Below, piece by piece: positions 33,353 through 42,603 of a stretch of DNA of 64,000 nt. The DNA comes from Gammaproteobacteria bacterium (lineage in GTDB: Bacteria; Pseudomonadota; Gammaproteobacteria; GRL18), in NCBI GenBank assembly GCA_016744995.1, contig JADGDG010000004.1:1-64000 (forward strand), in the 5' to 3' direction. The notes beneath the pieces were generated by a model. It worked only from the letters and a program-made list of their open reading frames with translations. It did no database searches and was not told the origin of the DNA. Both the position numbers and the translations under genes were made by a program. Position 1 is the stretch's first letter. Each line of letters opens with the position of its first letter.

Positions 33353-36049
33353 ATGACTATAGACTATTATCAATCAAAAGATCATGCGCCACTGCCACCT
33401 AAAAATGCAGATGTCATGACTACTGCCTGCGACTATTGTATTGTTGCATGTGGTTATAAGGTTTACCGTTGGCCTGCAGATGCCAAAGACGGTGGAATGA
33501 AAGCTGCTGAAAATGCTTTTGGCATTGATTTCCCATCCAATATGCTGCAAGAGTGGGTTGCACCGACTCAGCATAATACCTGTACTTATAAGGGTAAAAA
33601 GCATAATGTGGTTATTGTTCCTGACAAAGATACTAACTTTGTTAATACCAATGGTGACTCATCCATCCGTGGTGGTTTGTTAGCGCAGAAATGTTATAAC
33701 AAGGATACTAAGACCAAGGATCGTTTAAAGACACCTCTGGTTCGTGTCAATGGTGTTTTAACACCTATGTCATGGGATGATGCCATAGAAATTGCTGCCG
33801 AAGTGGGTGATCATGTGCTTAAGAAGCATGGTGAAGCTGCTTATGCTGTTAAGACATATTCCTATCAGTATATTGAGAATACGTATGCAATTACTAAATA
33901 TGCTTTACGCCATATCAATACGCCAAACTTTACCTTCCATGATACGCCAGCTGATGTGACATCAACTCCGGGCTTCCGTGATGCAGGCTTTGATAACTTT
34001 GGTCCAAGTTATGATGACTGGGGTTCAGCTGAAACTCTAATGATTTGTGGTACTGACCCGTATGAAACCAAGACGGTTCTGTTCACTCAGCATATCATGC
34101 CTGGTATCGCTAATGGTATGAAAGTAATTTGCTTGAATCCTAGAGAAACAGCGGGTATTGCTTATATCAGGAAGATGGGTGGTTTACATCTGGATGTATT
34201 CCCTGGTTCTGATAATCTGGTTCTTGGTGCCATTGCACGAGTTATTATGCAAAATGGCTGGGAAGATTCAGACTGGATCAAGAAATGGGTAAATAATAAG
34301 TGGGAATCCAGTTCAGGTTTCGGTCAGGGTACTCGTAACACACCCTGGCAGTGGCGTACAACCTGGGGTAAATTCCAGACTAAAGGCTATGAAGACTACA
34401 AGAAATGGAACCTTAAGCAGAAAGAATATGATCCGAAATCTGCTGCTGAGAAAGCCGGCATCGATGTTAAGAAAATCTATCAGGCTGCTGAATGGTTAGC
34501 GAAGCCGGTTAATGGCAAGCGTCCTAAGACTTCAATTGGTATTGAGAAAGGTTTCTACTGGTCAAACAATACAGGCAACACTAATGCGATTAGTTCTTTA
34601 GCAACTATTTGTGGTGCTGGTGGTCGTCCAGGTCAGATTGTCGGTCGTTTTGGTGGTCACCAGCGTGGTGGTCAGAAAGGTGGTGGTTATCCTCGTAATA
34701 AGTCTGCTCAGAAAGTGCCTGGACGTCGTCGTCAGGCATTGGATACAGATAGATGGATGTATTCAGGGCACACTCGCTTCGCCCATGTTATTGGTACCAC
34801 CTGGATTCAGTCTATGACAGGGTCACAGGGTCTGGCTGCTAAGTTTGAAGAATTAGTGGTTAAGAATCCTAATCAGGTTAAGTCAAATAACAAAGCAGAA
34901 ATCATTGCAACATTGAAGAAACGTGCTGATTCTGGTGGTATGGTTGTTATCAATCAGGACATCTATCTGCGTGACCCAATTGGCGCTAAGTTTGCTGATG
35001 TTGTTTTCCCTGCTGCAACATGGGGTGAAGTTGATTTTATGCGTGCTAACGGTGAACGTCGTCTGCGCTTGTATCAGGCATTCAACGATGCACCGGGTGA
35101 AGCGAAACCAGATTGGGAAATCATTTCTCTGCTGGCTCGTAAAATGGGCTTTGATGGTTTTGACTGGAAAACTTCAAATGAAGTGGCAGAAGAAGCATCA
35201 CGCTTTAGCCGTAAGGGACGTAAAGCATTCCACATGGTTAAAGTTGCGGCACATATTGAAGGCAAAACTCTGCATCAGAAAATGCGTGAGATGGGTACTG
35301 ATGGTATCCAGGGTCCTACTATGTACAACTACAAAACTGGTATGTTGTATGGTACCAAGCGTCTTCATGATACCACCGTTGGTGAAAAGCAATTTACAGC
35401 CATGGGACTCTCAAATGGCCCTGTGAAAGAAAATCGCTATGGCAAGAAGATGACTCACTTTAACTCTCAAACGGGTAAGGTTAACATTCAGAAACATCCA
35501 TGGAGCCTGTTTGGCGATCTGTGGGAATGGCTATCACCTAAGAAAGATGAGTTGTGGGTCAGCAATGGCCGCGTGAATGAAGTCTGGCAGTCCGGCTTTG
35601 ATGATGTTGAGCGTCGTGAATACATTATGCAGCGCTGGCCTGGAAACTGGGTTGAACTTCACCCGGATGATGCTAAGAAGCGTGGTATTGAGTCAGGTGA
35701 TGTGGTTATGATGTATTCTGATCGTGTGCCGGTATTCAAAGATACCATTCTGGGTGTACATGGTAAGGACTTCCAGTTCTCTGAACTAATGAAGAACGGC
35801 CATATCAAACTTGATAAAGCATCTATCTCGGCAGTTGTTATTGTGACACCGACTACTAAGAAGGGTGCTATGTATGGCAACTTCCTTGATATGAAACAGC
35901 CTACTAACTCATTAACAATTCGTGTTCCTGATAATATTTCAGGTAACTACAATTACAAAATGGGTGTGGCTAAAATCAAGAAGATCGGTGAGTCTGAGTT
36001 CAAGAAAGACTTCCGTGGTATGTCCTTCGCGCCACGTAATATTACTTAA
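33353..36049 (+). CDS. idrA: AioA-like molybdopterin oxidoreductase, probable iodate reductase catalytic subunit
   Basis: The 898-residue DMSO-reductase-family enzyme has an iron-sulfur site CDYCIVACGYKVY (Cys26, Cys29, Cys33). Ser sits where other family members have the fourth Cys (DSSIRGG, about 103-104), the [3Fe-4S] arrangement of AioA. Further matches are GTDPYETKT, ICLNPRETAGIAYIRKMGG, GIEKGFYWSNNTGN, GGHQRGG and ANGERRLRLYQAF, and near the end VNEVWQSGFDD. By eye the arsenite-contact Glu of AioA (in a YNSECHATRE stretch) is not kept here (DVTSTPGFRD), while the Arg and His of RFGGH are. Together with two peroxidases this supports iodate reduction to iodide rather than arsenite oxidation. 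AGGAG lies before ATG 33353. Confidence 0.8.
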   Translation: MTIDYYQSKDHAPLPPKNADVMTTACDYCIVACGYKVYRWPADAKDGGMKAAENAFGIDFPSNMLQEWVAPTQHNTCTYKGKKHNVVIVPDKDTNFVNTNGDSSIRGGLLAQKCYNKDTKTKDRLKTPLVRVNGVLTPMSWDDAIEIAAEVGDHVLKKHGEAAYAVKTYSYQYIENTYAITKYALRHINTPNFTFHDTPADVTSTPGFRDAGFDNFGPSYDDWGSAETLMICGTDPYETKTVLFTQHIMPGIANGMKVICLNPRETAGIAYIRKMGGLHLDVFPGSDNLVLGAIARVIMQNGWEDSDWIKKWVNNKWESSSGFGQGTRNTPWQWRTTWGKFQTKGYEDYKKWNLKQKEYDPKSAAEKAGIDVKKIYQAAEWLAKPVNGKRPKTSIGIEKGFYWSNNTGNTNAISSLATICGAGGRPGQIVGRFGGHQRGGQKGGGYPRNKSAQKVPGRRRQALDTDRWMYSGHTRFAHVIGTTWIQSMTGSQGLAAKFEELVVKNPNQVKSNNKAEIIATLKKRADSGGMVVINQDIYLRDPIGAKFADVVFPAATWGEVDFMRANGERRLRLYQAFNDAPGEAKPDWEIISLLARKMGFDGFDWKTSNEVAEEASRFSRKGRKAFHMVKVAAHIEGKTLHQKMREMGTDGIQGPTMYNYKTGMLYGTKRLHDTTVGEKQFTAMGLSNGPVKENRYGKKMTHFNSQTGKVNIQKHPWSLFGDLWEWLSPKKDELWVSNGRVNEVWQSGFDDVERREYIMQRWPGNWVELHPDDAKKRGIESGDVVMMYSDRVPVFKDTILGVHGKDFQFSELMKNGHIKLDKASISAVVIVTPTTKKGAMYGNFLDMKQPTNSLTIRVPDNISGNYNYKMGVAKIKKIGESEFKKDFRGMSFAPRNIT

Positions 36050-36146
36050 CGCTAACGTTCTCTTAGTTGTGATATGTATTCTTAGCTAAGAGAGCAGGAC
36101 TGAGTTCAGCTGTTTTCGAACTCAGCATGCATTTAAGTTGTTACAT

Positions 36147-36196
36147 AAAGCCTGATTGTTTCTTTTCATCAGAAAAGCAGACAGTCAGGCTTTTTT
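36147..36196 (+). terminator. Rho-independent terminator after idrA
   Basis: AAAGCCTGA and TCAGGCTTT pair around an A/T-rich loop and end in a T run (36191-36196), about 100 bases after the idrA stop. Confidence 0.85.
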
Positions 36197-36635
36197 ATGT
36201 GCTTAATATTATTGCCCAATTGCTATTAACCTTGTAAATATGTCAGTTTTTTTTACAAAATTGATTTATTGGTTTGATTGTTGATTAGTTAATTAATTAA
36301 AACATCTCTGTTTCTACTAATTATTCATTTTTTTGTAGGAATTATTAACCTGAATTTTATTATTGTATGACGAAGATTTAAATTTGTGTCAGTTTATTTT
36401 ACAATAAGAGTTAAAAGCCACTTTATGCTGTATAATTTTTGTTATTAACTTACTAATAACAAAAAGGTAATAATGAAAAGGCATATTAATTGCTTAATTT
36501 ACTTATTCTAACGGCTATATTTAGTTGCTAGATTTAAAACTGATCGCCTTATGGTGGGATCATCTTAAAGCTGTCTTGTGCTGCTCAGTATAAAGACAAT
36601 TACATTAATATTTTATTTTTAAATGGAACTCAATT
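36197..36635. other. AT-rich gap, no gene
   Basis: The stretch is strongly AT-rich, with many TTAATTAA-like strings and no coding frame that I support. It probably holds the promoter of the matrixin gene. Confidence 0.5.
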
Positions 36636-37352
36636 ATGAAACATCTAATGATTATTTTACTATTTATACTGCCGGGCATTTCCAGTGCTTATGTTCTAGG
36701 TCCAACCAGCCCGGGTAAATGGGGCAGCCCTGTTATGGGTACTGGTGCTACTATTAGCTATAGCTTTATGCCTACGGGTCCGGCATGTGATAATGGTGCT
36801 TGCTCTTCACTTGGTGATTTTATGCCAGCGGGATATGCCGCAGAAATTGAACGTGCTTTTGATGCATGGGCAGCCGTTGCAAACCTGACCTTTGTAGAAG
36901 TCGCTGATGGTGGTGAGGATTGGAATACCCCTGGAACCTCAGGTGATATTCGTTTTGGTGGTGAACTTTTTGATGGTTCTGGTGGTACTTTGGCCCATGG
37001 TTTTTTCCCACCAGTAAATGGCAATACGGCTGCAGGTGATATTCACTTTGATTTTGATGATAACTGGGAAATCGGTATGGATGGTTCAGGTGATGGTTTC
37101 TTTGACATCTTTACTGTGGCATTACACGAAATCGGCCATGCTTTAGGCCTGGGACATGTAAATGGTGTATTAGCTGTGATGAATCCTTTTTATGCTGAAT
37201 TAGGCGCATTACAGGCTGATGACATTGCTGGTATGCAGTTTCTTTATGGTCGTGCTGATCCCCAACCACCTCAGGTACCTGCTCCAGCGACCCTGTTGCT
37301 TTTCCTTGCTGGAATGGTAGGCTTCAAATTTGCTCAATCTAAAAAGGCTTAA
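36636..37352 (+). CDS. Matrixin-type metalloprotease with PEP-CTERM-like tail
   Basis: The 238-residue zinc protease has a signal peptide (1-18, ending ISSA). The zinc site is HEIGHALGLGH (164-174), with the Met-turn at VMNPF (Met182). A substrate-domain motif DIRFGGELF and GDIHFDFDDNW lie before it. The C-terminus has PAPATLLLFLAGMVGF and a basic end (QSKKA), the PEP-CTERM/exosortase sorting layout. It would be exported and processed at the cell surface by an exosortase encoded elsewhere. The next gene starts 24 bases later on the same strand. Confidence 0.85.
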   Translation: MKHLMIILLFILPGISSAYVLGPTSPGKWGSPVMGTGATISYSFMPTGPACDNGACSSLGDFMPAGYAAEIERAFDAWAAVANLTFVEVADGGEDWNTPGTSGDIRFGGELFDGSGGTLAHGFFPPVNGNTAAGDIHFDFDDNWEIGMDGSGDGFFDIFTVALHEIGHALGLGHVNGVLAVMNPFYAELGALQADDIAGMQFLYGRADPQPPQVPAPATLLLFLAGMVGFKFAQSKKA

Positions 37353-37375
37353 TTTAGAGACTAATTTAGAGACTA

Positions 37376-37816
37376 ATGTACGGTAAACTTTTTATCAGGC
37401 TATTTGCTTTTATTATTGTTTTTTCTCTTACAGGAAGTGCGATGTCTTATTGGGCAGCAGAAAAAACGGAAGATAGCTTAGTTAAGGGATCAGATGTAAT
37501 TGTCTATGCACAATATCTGGGTGAATCGATAATAAAAATAGCTGATAAAAAGTTTCAAATGAATCTTGGTATTTTAAGTCAAACTCAGGTGCTTAAGGGA
37601 AACCTTCCTTCAGCACTTGTTTTTATTAAGCGCTATAATCCTGATGCACCATTGAGCAGTGACATGCTGTTCTTTAAGCCGGGACAATCGGGTTTATGGT
37701 TTTTAAAAAAAATTCCTGATTCAACCGGGCTCTACCAAATTACACATCCCAGCCAATATAAAAATATTTCAAATGATAGTCATGAGTTAAAACTCTGGCA
37801 AGAAAAACTGAAATAA
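37376..37816 (+). CDS. Exported protein of unknown function next to matrixin
   Basis: The 146-residue protein has a signal peptide or anchor (about 1-25, LFAFIIVFSLTGSAMS). The mature part has an alternating strand pattern, with DVIVYAQYLGESIIKIAD and GLWFLKKIPDSTGLYQITH, that suggests a small beta fold. No Cys occurs in the mature part. It lies close behind the matrixin gene, so it may be a partner, inhibitor or processing factor. That is inference from position only. Confidence 0.65.
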   Translation: MYGKLFIRLFAFIIVFSLTGSAMSYWAAEKTEDSLVKGSDVIVYAQYLGESIIKIADKKFQMNLGILSQTQVLKGNLPSALVFIKRYNPDAPLSSDMLFFKPGQSGLWFLKKIPDSTGLYQITHPSQYKNISNDSHELKLWQEKLK

Positions 37817-37965
37817 TTCATCTTATTGCCTTTCAGACAAAAGTAAGGCATTTTAAATCACTCCATTTTGTGACATAAGTCCTTCTGGGTGTTATTCTTC
37901 CTGCCAACGCAATTAATACAATATCAACACCGTACTAACACAGTACTAATCAAAGGATAATTCTC

Positions 37966-39348
37966 TTGAATCAGACTGATTTCTCTTGTCTTAAGCTACA
38001 GCACGCTTTGCTTGAAAACCTCAAGACTCTTGGTTATCAATCGATGACACCTGTTCAGGAACAAAGCCTGCCGTATATCTTGCAGGCTAAAGATGTCATC
38101 GCTCAGGCACAGACGGGCTCAGGGAAAACTGCGGCTTTTGGTCTGGGGGTGTTAGAAAAACTTAATGTCAAACGTTTTTGCATTCAGTCGTTAATACTTT
38201 GCCCGACTCGTGAGTTGGCGGATCAAGTAGCTAAAGAGATAAGAAAATTAGGACGTTCTATTCATAATATTAAAGTGCTTACCCTTTGTGGCGGCATGCC
38301 TTTTGGCCCGCAGGTGGGTTCCTTAGAACATGGTGCTCATATTATTGTCGGGACACCGGGGCGGATTGAGGATCATCTGGGCAAAGGCACACTGAAACTG
38401 GATGATGTGAATTTATTGGTTCTTGATGAAGCTGACCGGATGCTGGAAATGGGCTTCCAGTCGCAACTGGATAGCATCATTGATCGGATATCGACGGACA
38501 GGCAAACTTTGATGTTCAGTGCAACATTTCCTGAACAGATTAAATTGGTGGCCAGACGTATTATGAAACAGCCTGTTACCATACAGGTTGAATCCCGTCA
38601 TGATGATAGTACGATCCAGCAGCATTTATTTCAGGCGAAGGACACTGCACATCGTTTGACCGTATTGCGTTTATTGCTGCAGCATTACCAGCCTGAATCA
38701 GCTGTGGTTTTCTGTAATACAAAAATTGAAACGCAGGAAGTAGCTGATAAACTCAGTGATTATGGTTTTAGTGCTATGGCCCTGCATGGTGATCTGGAAC
38801 AAAGAGATCGAGATCAAACTCTGGTTCGTTTTATTAATAAAAGTATTTCAATTCTGGTTGCTACAGATGTTGCAGCTCGGGGACTGGATATTGAATCTCT
38901 TGATGCAGTGATAAACTACCAGATTGCACGTGAAATAGAAGTGCATGTCCATCGTATTGGACGCACAGGGCGGGCGGGTAATAAGGGAATTGCCCTGACT
39001 ATTATTACCGATAAAGAAAAATATAAACTGGCTAAATTGGAAGATTATTTGAATCAAAGTATAAAACCTGAGTCATTGCCTCCGGTCAATTTGCTTGATA
39101 AGCCAGCGTATCAACCTTCTATGGTGACATTGCAAATTGATGGCGGTAAAAAACAAAAGCTGAGACCCGGTGATATCCTAGGGGCTTTAACTGGAAAAAA
39201 TGGCATAACCGGGAAGCAGGTCGGTAAAATACAGTTATTTCCGAATAAGGCTTATGTTGCTGTAAGCCGGGATGTCGCCCAATATGCACTGAGCAAGCTG
39301 AGTGAGGGTCAATTAAAAGGGCGCAGCTTTCGTGCCAGATTAATCTGA
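37966..39348 (+). CDS. dbpA: ATP-dependent RNA helicase DbpA
   Basis: The 460-residue DEAD-box helicase acts in large ribosomal subunit assembly. The motifs are AQTGSGKT (48-55), PTRELA, DEAD (154-157), SAT (185-187), DVAARGLD and HRIGRTGRAG. The C-terminal RNA-binding domain (MVTLQIDGGKKQKLRPGDI, FPNKAYVAVSRD) is the DbpA type that recognises 23S rRNA hairpin 92. The start is TTG at 37966, with AAAGGA nine bases upstream. The stop is TGA (39346-39348). Confidence 0.93.
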   Translation: MNQTDFSCLKLQHALLENLKTLGYQSMTPVQEQSLPYILQAKDVIAQAQTGSGKTAAFGLGVLEKLNVKRFCIQSLILCPTRELADQVAKEIRKLGRSIHNIKVLTLCGGMPFGPQVGSLEHGAHIIVGTPGRIEDHLGKGTLKLDDVNLLVLDEADRMLEMGFQSQLDSIIDRISTDRQTLMFSATFPEQIKLVARRIMKQPVTIQVESRHDDSTIQQHLFQAKDTAHRLTVLRLLLQHYQPESAVVFCNTKIETQEVADKLSDYGFSAMALHGDLEQRDRDQTLVRFINKSISILVATDVAARGLDIESLDAVINYQIAREIEVHVHRIGRTGRAGNKGIALTIITDKEKYKLAKLEDYLNQSIKPESLPPVNLLDKPAYQPSMVTLQIDGGKKQKLRPGDILGALTGKNGITGKQVGKIQLFPNKAYVAVSRDVAQYALSKLSEGQLKGRSFRARLI

Positions 39349-39419
39349 AAGAAATTGTTAGAATATAATATGTGTGAACAATTATCGATCACCGATAAAC
39401 AGACAAGGAAAAAGTGACA

Positions 39420-41588
39420 ATGATTCTACTTAAGTTTTACAGCAATCTCAGCCCATTTAAACGGGTGATTCTGGCATTAACTCTGGGTATTTCCGCAGGC
39501 TTATTTTTTGGTGAGTGGATGGGTAATCTGGAAATTATCGGTAATGCTTATATTCGATTACTGCAAATGACGGTATTGCCTTATGTCCTGGTTTCTATTA
39601 TTGGTGGTTTGGGGCGTCTTGATGCTCATATGGCAGGGCGGATAGGCATGAAAGCAGTCAGGATCATCCTGGTTCTCTGGCTGGCTGTGATGCTGACACT
39701 GATATTATTGCCTTTTGCATATCCTAATTGGGAAACTGCAGGTTTTTTCAGCAGTAGTTTAGTGGCAGATCCTGCGGTATTTAACTTTGTTGATTTGTAC
39801 ATTCCCTCTAATATATTTTCGTCATTATCTAATACCATTGTTCCTGCTGTGGTTTTGTTTTCTTTGTTAATGGGGGTATCACTGATATCAGTGAAAGACA
39901 AAGACACGTTTATAAATTTAACAATGAGTGTTGGTGATACCTTGATGGGAGTGGCTTCATTTGTTGCAAAGCTGGCACCATTGGGTATTTTTGCCATTTC
40001 TTCTGCAGCTGCGGGAACCCTTGATCCTGAAGAACTTGGGCGTTTACAAGTTTTTTTATGGGTTTATCTGATAGCTGCTGGATTATTAGCTTTTATCCTT
40101 TTACCTCTGATTATTCATTGGGCAACCCCTTTTTCATACCGTGAGATATTATCTGTTTCCGGTGAGGCAGTTATTACTGCTCTTGCAACGGGCACGGTTC
40201 TGGTGGTTTTACCAATGATCATTGAGCGCACCAAAGAAATGCTGGAAAAGCATGATATGGATTGTGAAGAAACCCGTTCAACTGTGGATGTGCTGGTGCC
40301 TACGGCCTATAGTTTTCCAAGCACAGGTACCTTATTGGGACTTGGATTTATTTTATTTTCTTCCTGGTATGTCGGTTCACCATTAACTTTTGAGCAATAC
40401 CCATCTTATATTGTTATGGGGGCCTTAACCGCCTTTGGCAGTATGGCAGTTGCTATTCCATTTTTGCTGGATTTCTTTGGTCTGCCTGCCGATCAGTTTC
40501 AGTTATATCTTCTGGGCAGTGTAGTCACTGCGCGATTTGCGACAGCTTTGGCTGCTCTGCATGGCTTTGTTGTAACATTGTTAGTGGCTTCTGCTGTGGT
40601 CAGGCGGCTAAAATGGCATCGTATGTTTCAGGCTATAGGGCTGCATCTGGGCGTCACTGCCGGAGTGATGATTGCAACGGGGCTGGCATTAACTTATCTT
40701 ATTCCTTATGAATATGAGGGAACACAAAATTTTGAATCGATGCGCCTTATCGGCACTCCAGCGCCTATAAAACAAGTCAGTAAACCAGAAGCACTGAGTG
40801 CAGAAAAACTCGCACAACCTCGCCTTGATATCATTCGTGAGCGTGGGACCATTCGTGTGGGTTACTTCTCAAATGCATTACCTTATTCATTTCGTAATAA
40901 CAAAGGGGCTTTAGTAGGCTATGATATGGAAATTATTAATGAGTTGGCTGCTGATCTGGATTTAAAAATTGAATTTACGCATATCAAGCGACGAGGTCTA
41001 GAAAATAAACTCTTGTCAGATGGGCGGGTTGATATTGTGGTTGGAGGCAATGCCATCACTCCTAAAGTAGCGCTGGAACTGGCTTTTACAAAGCCCTATA
41101 CTCATCATACTGCAGGTCTTGTAGTTCTGGATCGCTTCAGAGATGATTTTGCCTCAACTGAGGCTATTAATGAAATGGAGGAGCTGATAATTGCTGTGCC
41201 GGGCAACGATTATTATAGCCGGATTGCAAAAAAACATTTCCCCAATGCCAAGCAGGTTTCGGTTGCTAATGCCCGTGAGTATTTTAAAGGCATGCATAAA
41301 GAGGCAAATGCTTTTATCTTTTCAACTGAGGCTGCCTCTGCATGGGGGCTTCTGTATCCTGAATATACCGTTCTTGTTCCTAAAGGATTGAAATTTAAAG
41401 CTCCGGTAGCATTTGAATTACCTAAGGGAGAGCTGGCTTTTGTTGAATATATGAATATCTGGTTACTGCTCAAAAAAGATAATGGTTTTCTTGAATCAGT
41501 CTATGACTACTGGATACTAGGAAAAGATCCCCAGCCAAAAGAACCACGCTGGTCTGTGGTGCGTAATGTCTTTGGCTGGGATATTTAG
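39420..41588 (+). CDS. Dicarboxylate/amino-acid:cation symporter fused to a solute-binding domain
   Basis: The protein has about 722 residues in two parts. Residues 1 to about 430 are a multi-span symporter of the SDF (DAACS/GltP) type, with LQMTVLPYVLVSIIGGL, KLAPLGIFAISSAAAG and PTAYSFPSTGTLLGL. From about 455 to 700 it is a family 3 periplasmic solute-binding (amino-acid type) domain: RGTIRVGYFSNALPYSFRN, LVGYDMEIINELAADL, VDIVVGGNAITPKVALELAF. The connection follows the last membrane helix (LGLALTYLIPYEYEG), so the binding domain lies outside. ATG 39420 fits AAGGA ten bases upstream. The substrate is unknown; a tethered receptor could raise affinity or sense the ligand. Confidence 0.85.
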   Translation: MILLKFYSNLSPFKRVILALTLGISAGLFFGEWMGNLEIIGNAYIRLLQMTVLPYVLVSIIGGLGRLDAHMAGRIGMKAVRIILVLWLAVMLTLILLPFAYPNWETAGFFSSSLVADPAVFNFVDLYIPSNIFSSLSNTIVPAVVLFSLLMGVSLISVKDKDTFINLTMSVGDTLMGVASFVAKLAPLGIFAISSAAAGTLDPEELGRLQVFLWVYLIAAGLLAFILLPLIIHWATPFSYREILSVSGEAVITALATGTVLVVLPMIIERTKEMLEKHDMDCEETRSTVDVLVPTAYSFPSTGTLLGLGFILFSSWYVGSPLTFEQYPSYIVMGALTAFGSMAVAIPFLLDFFGLPADQFQLYLLGSVVTARFATALAALHGFVVTLLVASAVVRRLKWHRMFQAIGLHLGVTAGVMIATGLALTYLIPYEYEGTQNFESMRLIGTPAPIKQVSKPEALSAEKLAQPRLDIIRERGTIRVGYFSNALPYSFRNNKGALVGYDMEIINELAADLDLKIEFTHIKRRGLENKLLSDGRVDIVVGGNAITPKVALELAFTKPYTHHTAGLVVLDRFRDDFASTEAINEMEELIIAVPGNDYYSRIAKKHFPNAKQVSVANAREYFKGMHKEANAFIFSTEAASAWGLLYPEYTVLVPKGLKFKAPVAFELPKGELAFVEYMNIWLLLKKDNGFLESVYDYWILGKDPQPKEPRWSVVRNVFGWDI

Positions 41589-41634
41589 GACAGGTTTAAG
41601 TGCAAGGGAGGTCACAGCTTCACAAGGTCTTTCC

Positions 41635-42453
41635 CTAAGCCTGTGTGTCCTTTATGTGTTGTGTCACCGTTTCATTATAAACTTCCTGCATTGAAGCTAA
41701 GATAATCGGATCGGCTTCGCCTGTGAGTTCATTCATAAAGACTTTTTTGAATTCAGTTGCCAGAACCAGAACATTGTCATATAAACTATGGCAGTGGCCT
41801 GCTAAAAAGCCTTTACCATAAAAAATATCATTTTCAGCTGCGGTGATTTCTACGCCTTCAACTTTCATCTGTTTAAGTATTTCAAGCCAGGAATCAATGA
41901 TTGGCCGCCAGTGGTCACTTTTAACCGATGTGGTGCCAACATTAAGCACTGGTAAATCAGTACGTTCATGACGTCGGTAATTGTATGAATGGTTGTCATA
42001 AACAATGCATTGACCAAAGTCTTCTGCCAGTACTTCAACTATTGCAGATACAATACGATAAAATTGAGCATGCTTTGCTTTGCTGAGGTTAATGGCTTCC
42101 TGACTTAAAGGCTTCTTCCAGATCTCTTTCCCCCATGCTGTTTCATAAACACATTCATCAGTGTTTCGGTTTAAATCATATTCATAGCGTGAGTCATTAG
42201 CAATGAGTGTGATAGCTTGCTGCTCAATAAAACTGCCAGTGTATGGATCTTCTTCATAATACCGTTCTGCCTGAGACAGCAAACAGTTGTCAGCGAGTTC
42301 AGGGCGTAAATTACCACCATTATGAATGGCAGCACATAAAGCTGGCTCATAGTTTTCAATCTTCAGGGTAAAACCACCACCATCAATTGTTGCGGTAAAT
42401 GTTTCTCGTTGATTGATTTTATTGATAATGGCTGCTTCGGATAGGGTGGTCAT
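41635..42453 (-). CDS. N-formylglutamate amidohydrolase-like protein
   Basis: The protein has about 272 residues of the N-formylglutamate amidohydrolase family, which release formate or amide from formylglutamate (histidine breakdown) or act on related N-acyl substrates. Motifs seen are AAIHNGGNLRPELA, ANDSRYEYDLNR, YDNHSYNYRRHE and GHCHSLYDNVLV. ATG 42453, preceded by GGAG, is preferred over 42465. No histidine-degradation genes surround it, so the substrate is open. The gene is convergent with the symporter fusion upstream. Confidence 0.8.
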   Translation of the reverse strand: MTTLSEAAIINKINQRETFTATIDGGGFTLKIENYEPALCAAIHNGGNLRPELADNCLLSQAERYYEEDPYTGSFIEQQAITLIANDSRYEYDLNRNTDECVYETAWGKEIWKKPLSQEAINLSKAKHAQFYRIVSAIVEVLAEDFGQCIVYDNHSYNYRRHERTDLPVLNVGTTSVKSDHWRPIIDSWLEILKQMKVEGVEITAAENDIFYGKGFLAGHCHSLYDNVLVLATEFKKVFMNELTGEADPIILASMQEVYNETVTQHIKDTQA

Positions 42454-42603
42454 GTATTTCTCCATATTGATTTGAACTGCACAACAAAGAATAACAAAAG
42501 TTGATTCATTGGTAAAATGAGATTATATTAAAATGCATATATAGATAAACTATTAGACAAACTATGTCTGCTTTCAATTTCCTGAATTCATAAAAGAGTA
42601 ACA

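Noticed and set aside
33353-36049. Arsenite oxidase (AioA)
   Set aside because: The fold and iron-sulfur motif match, but the two adjacent di-heme peroxidases and the apparent loss of the arsenite-contact Glu favour iodate reductase. A tree is needed to settle it.
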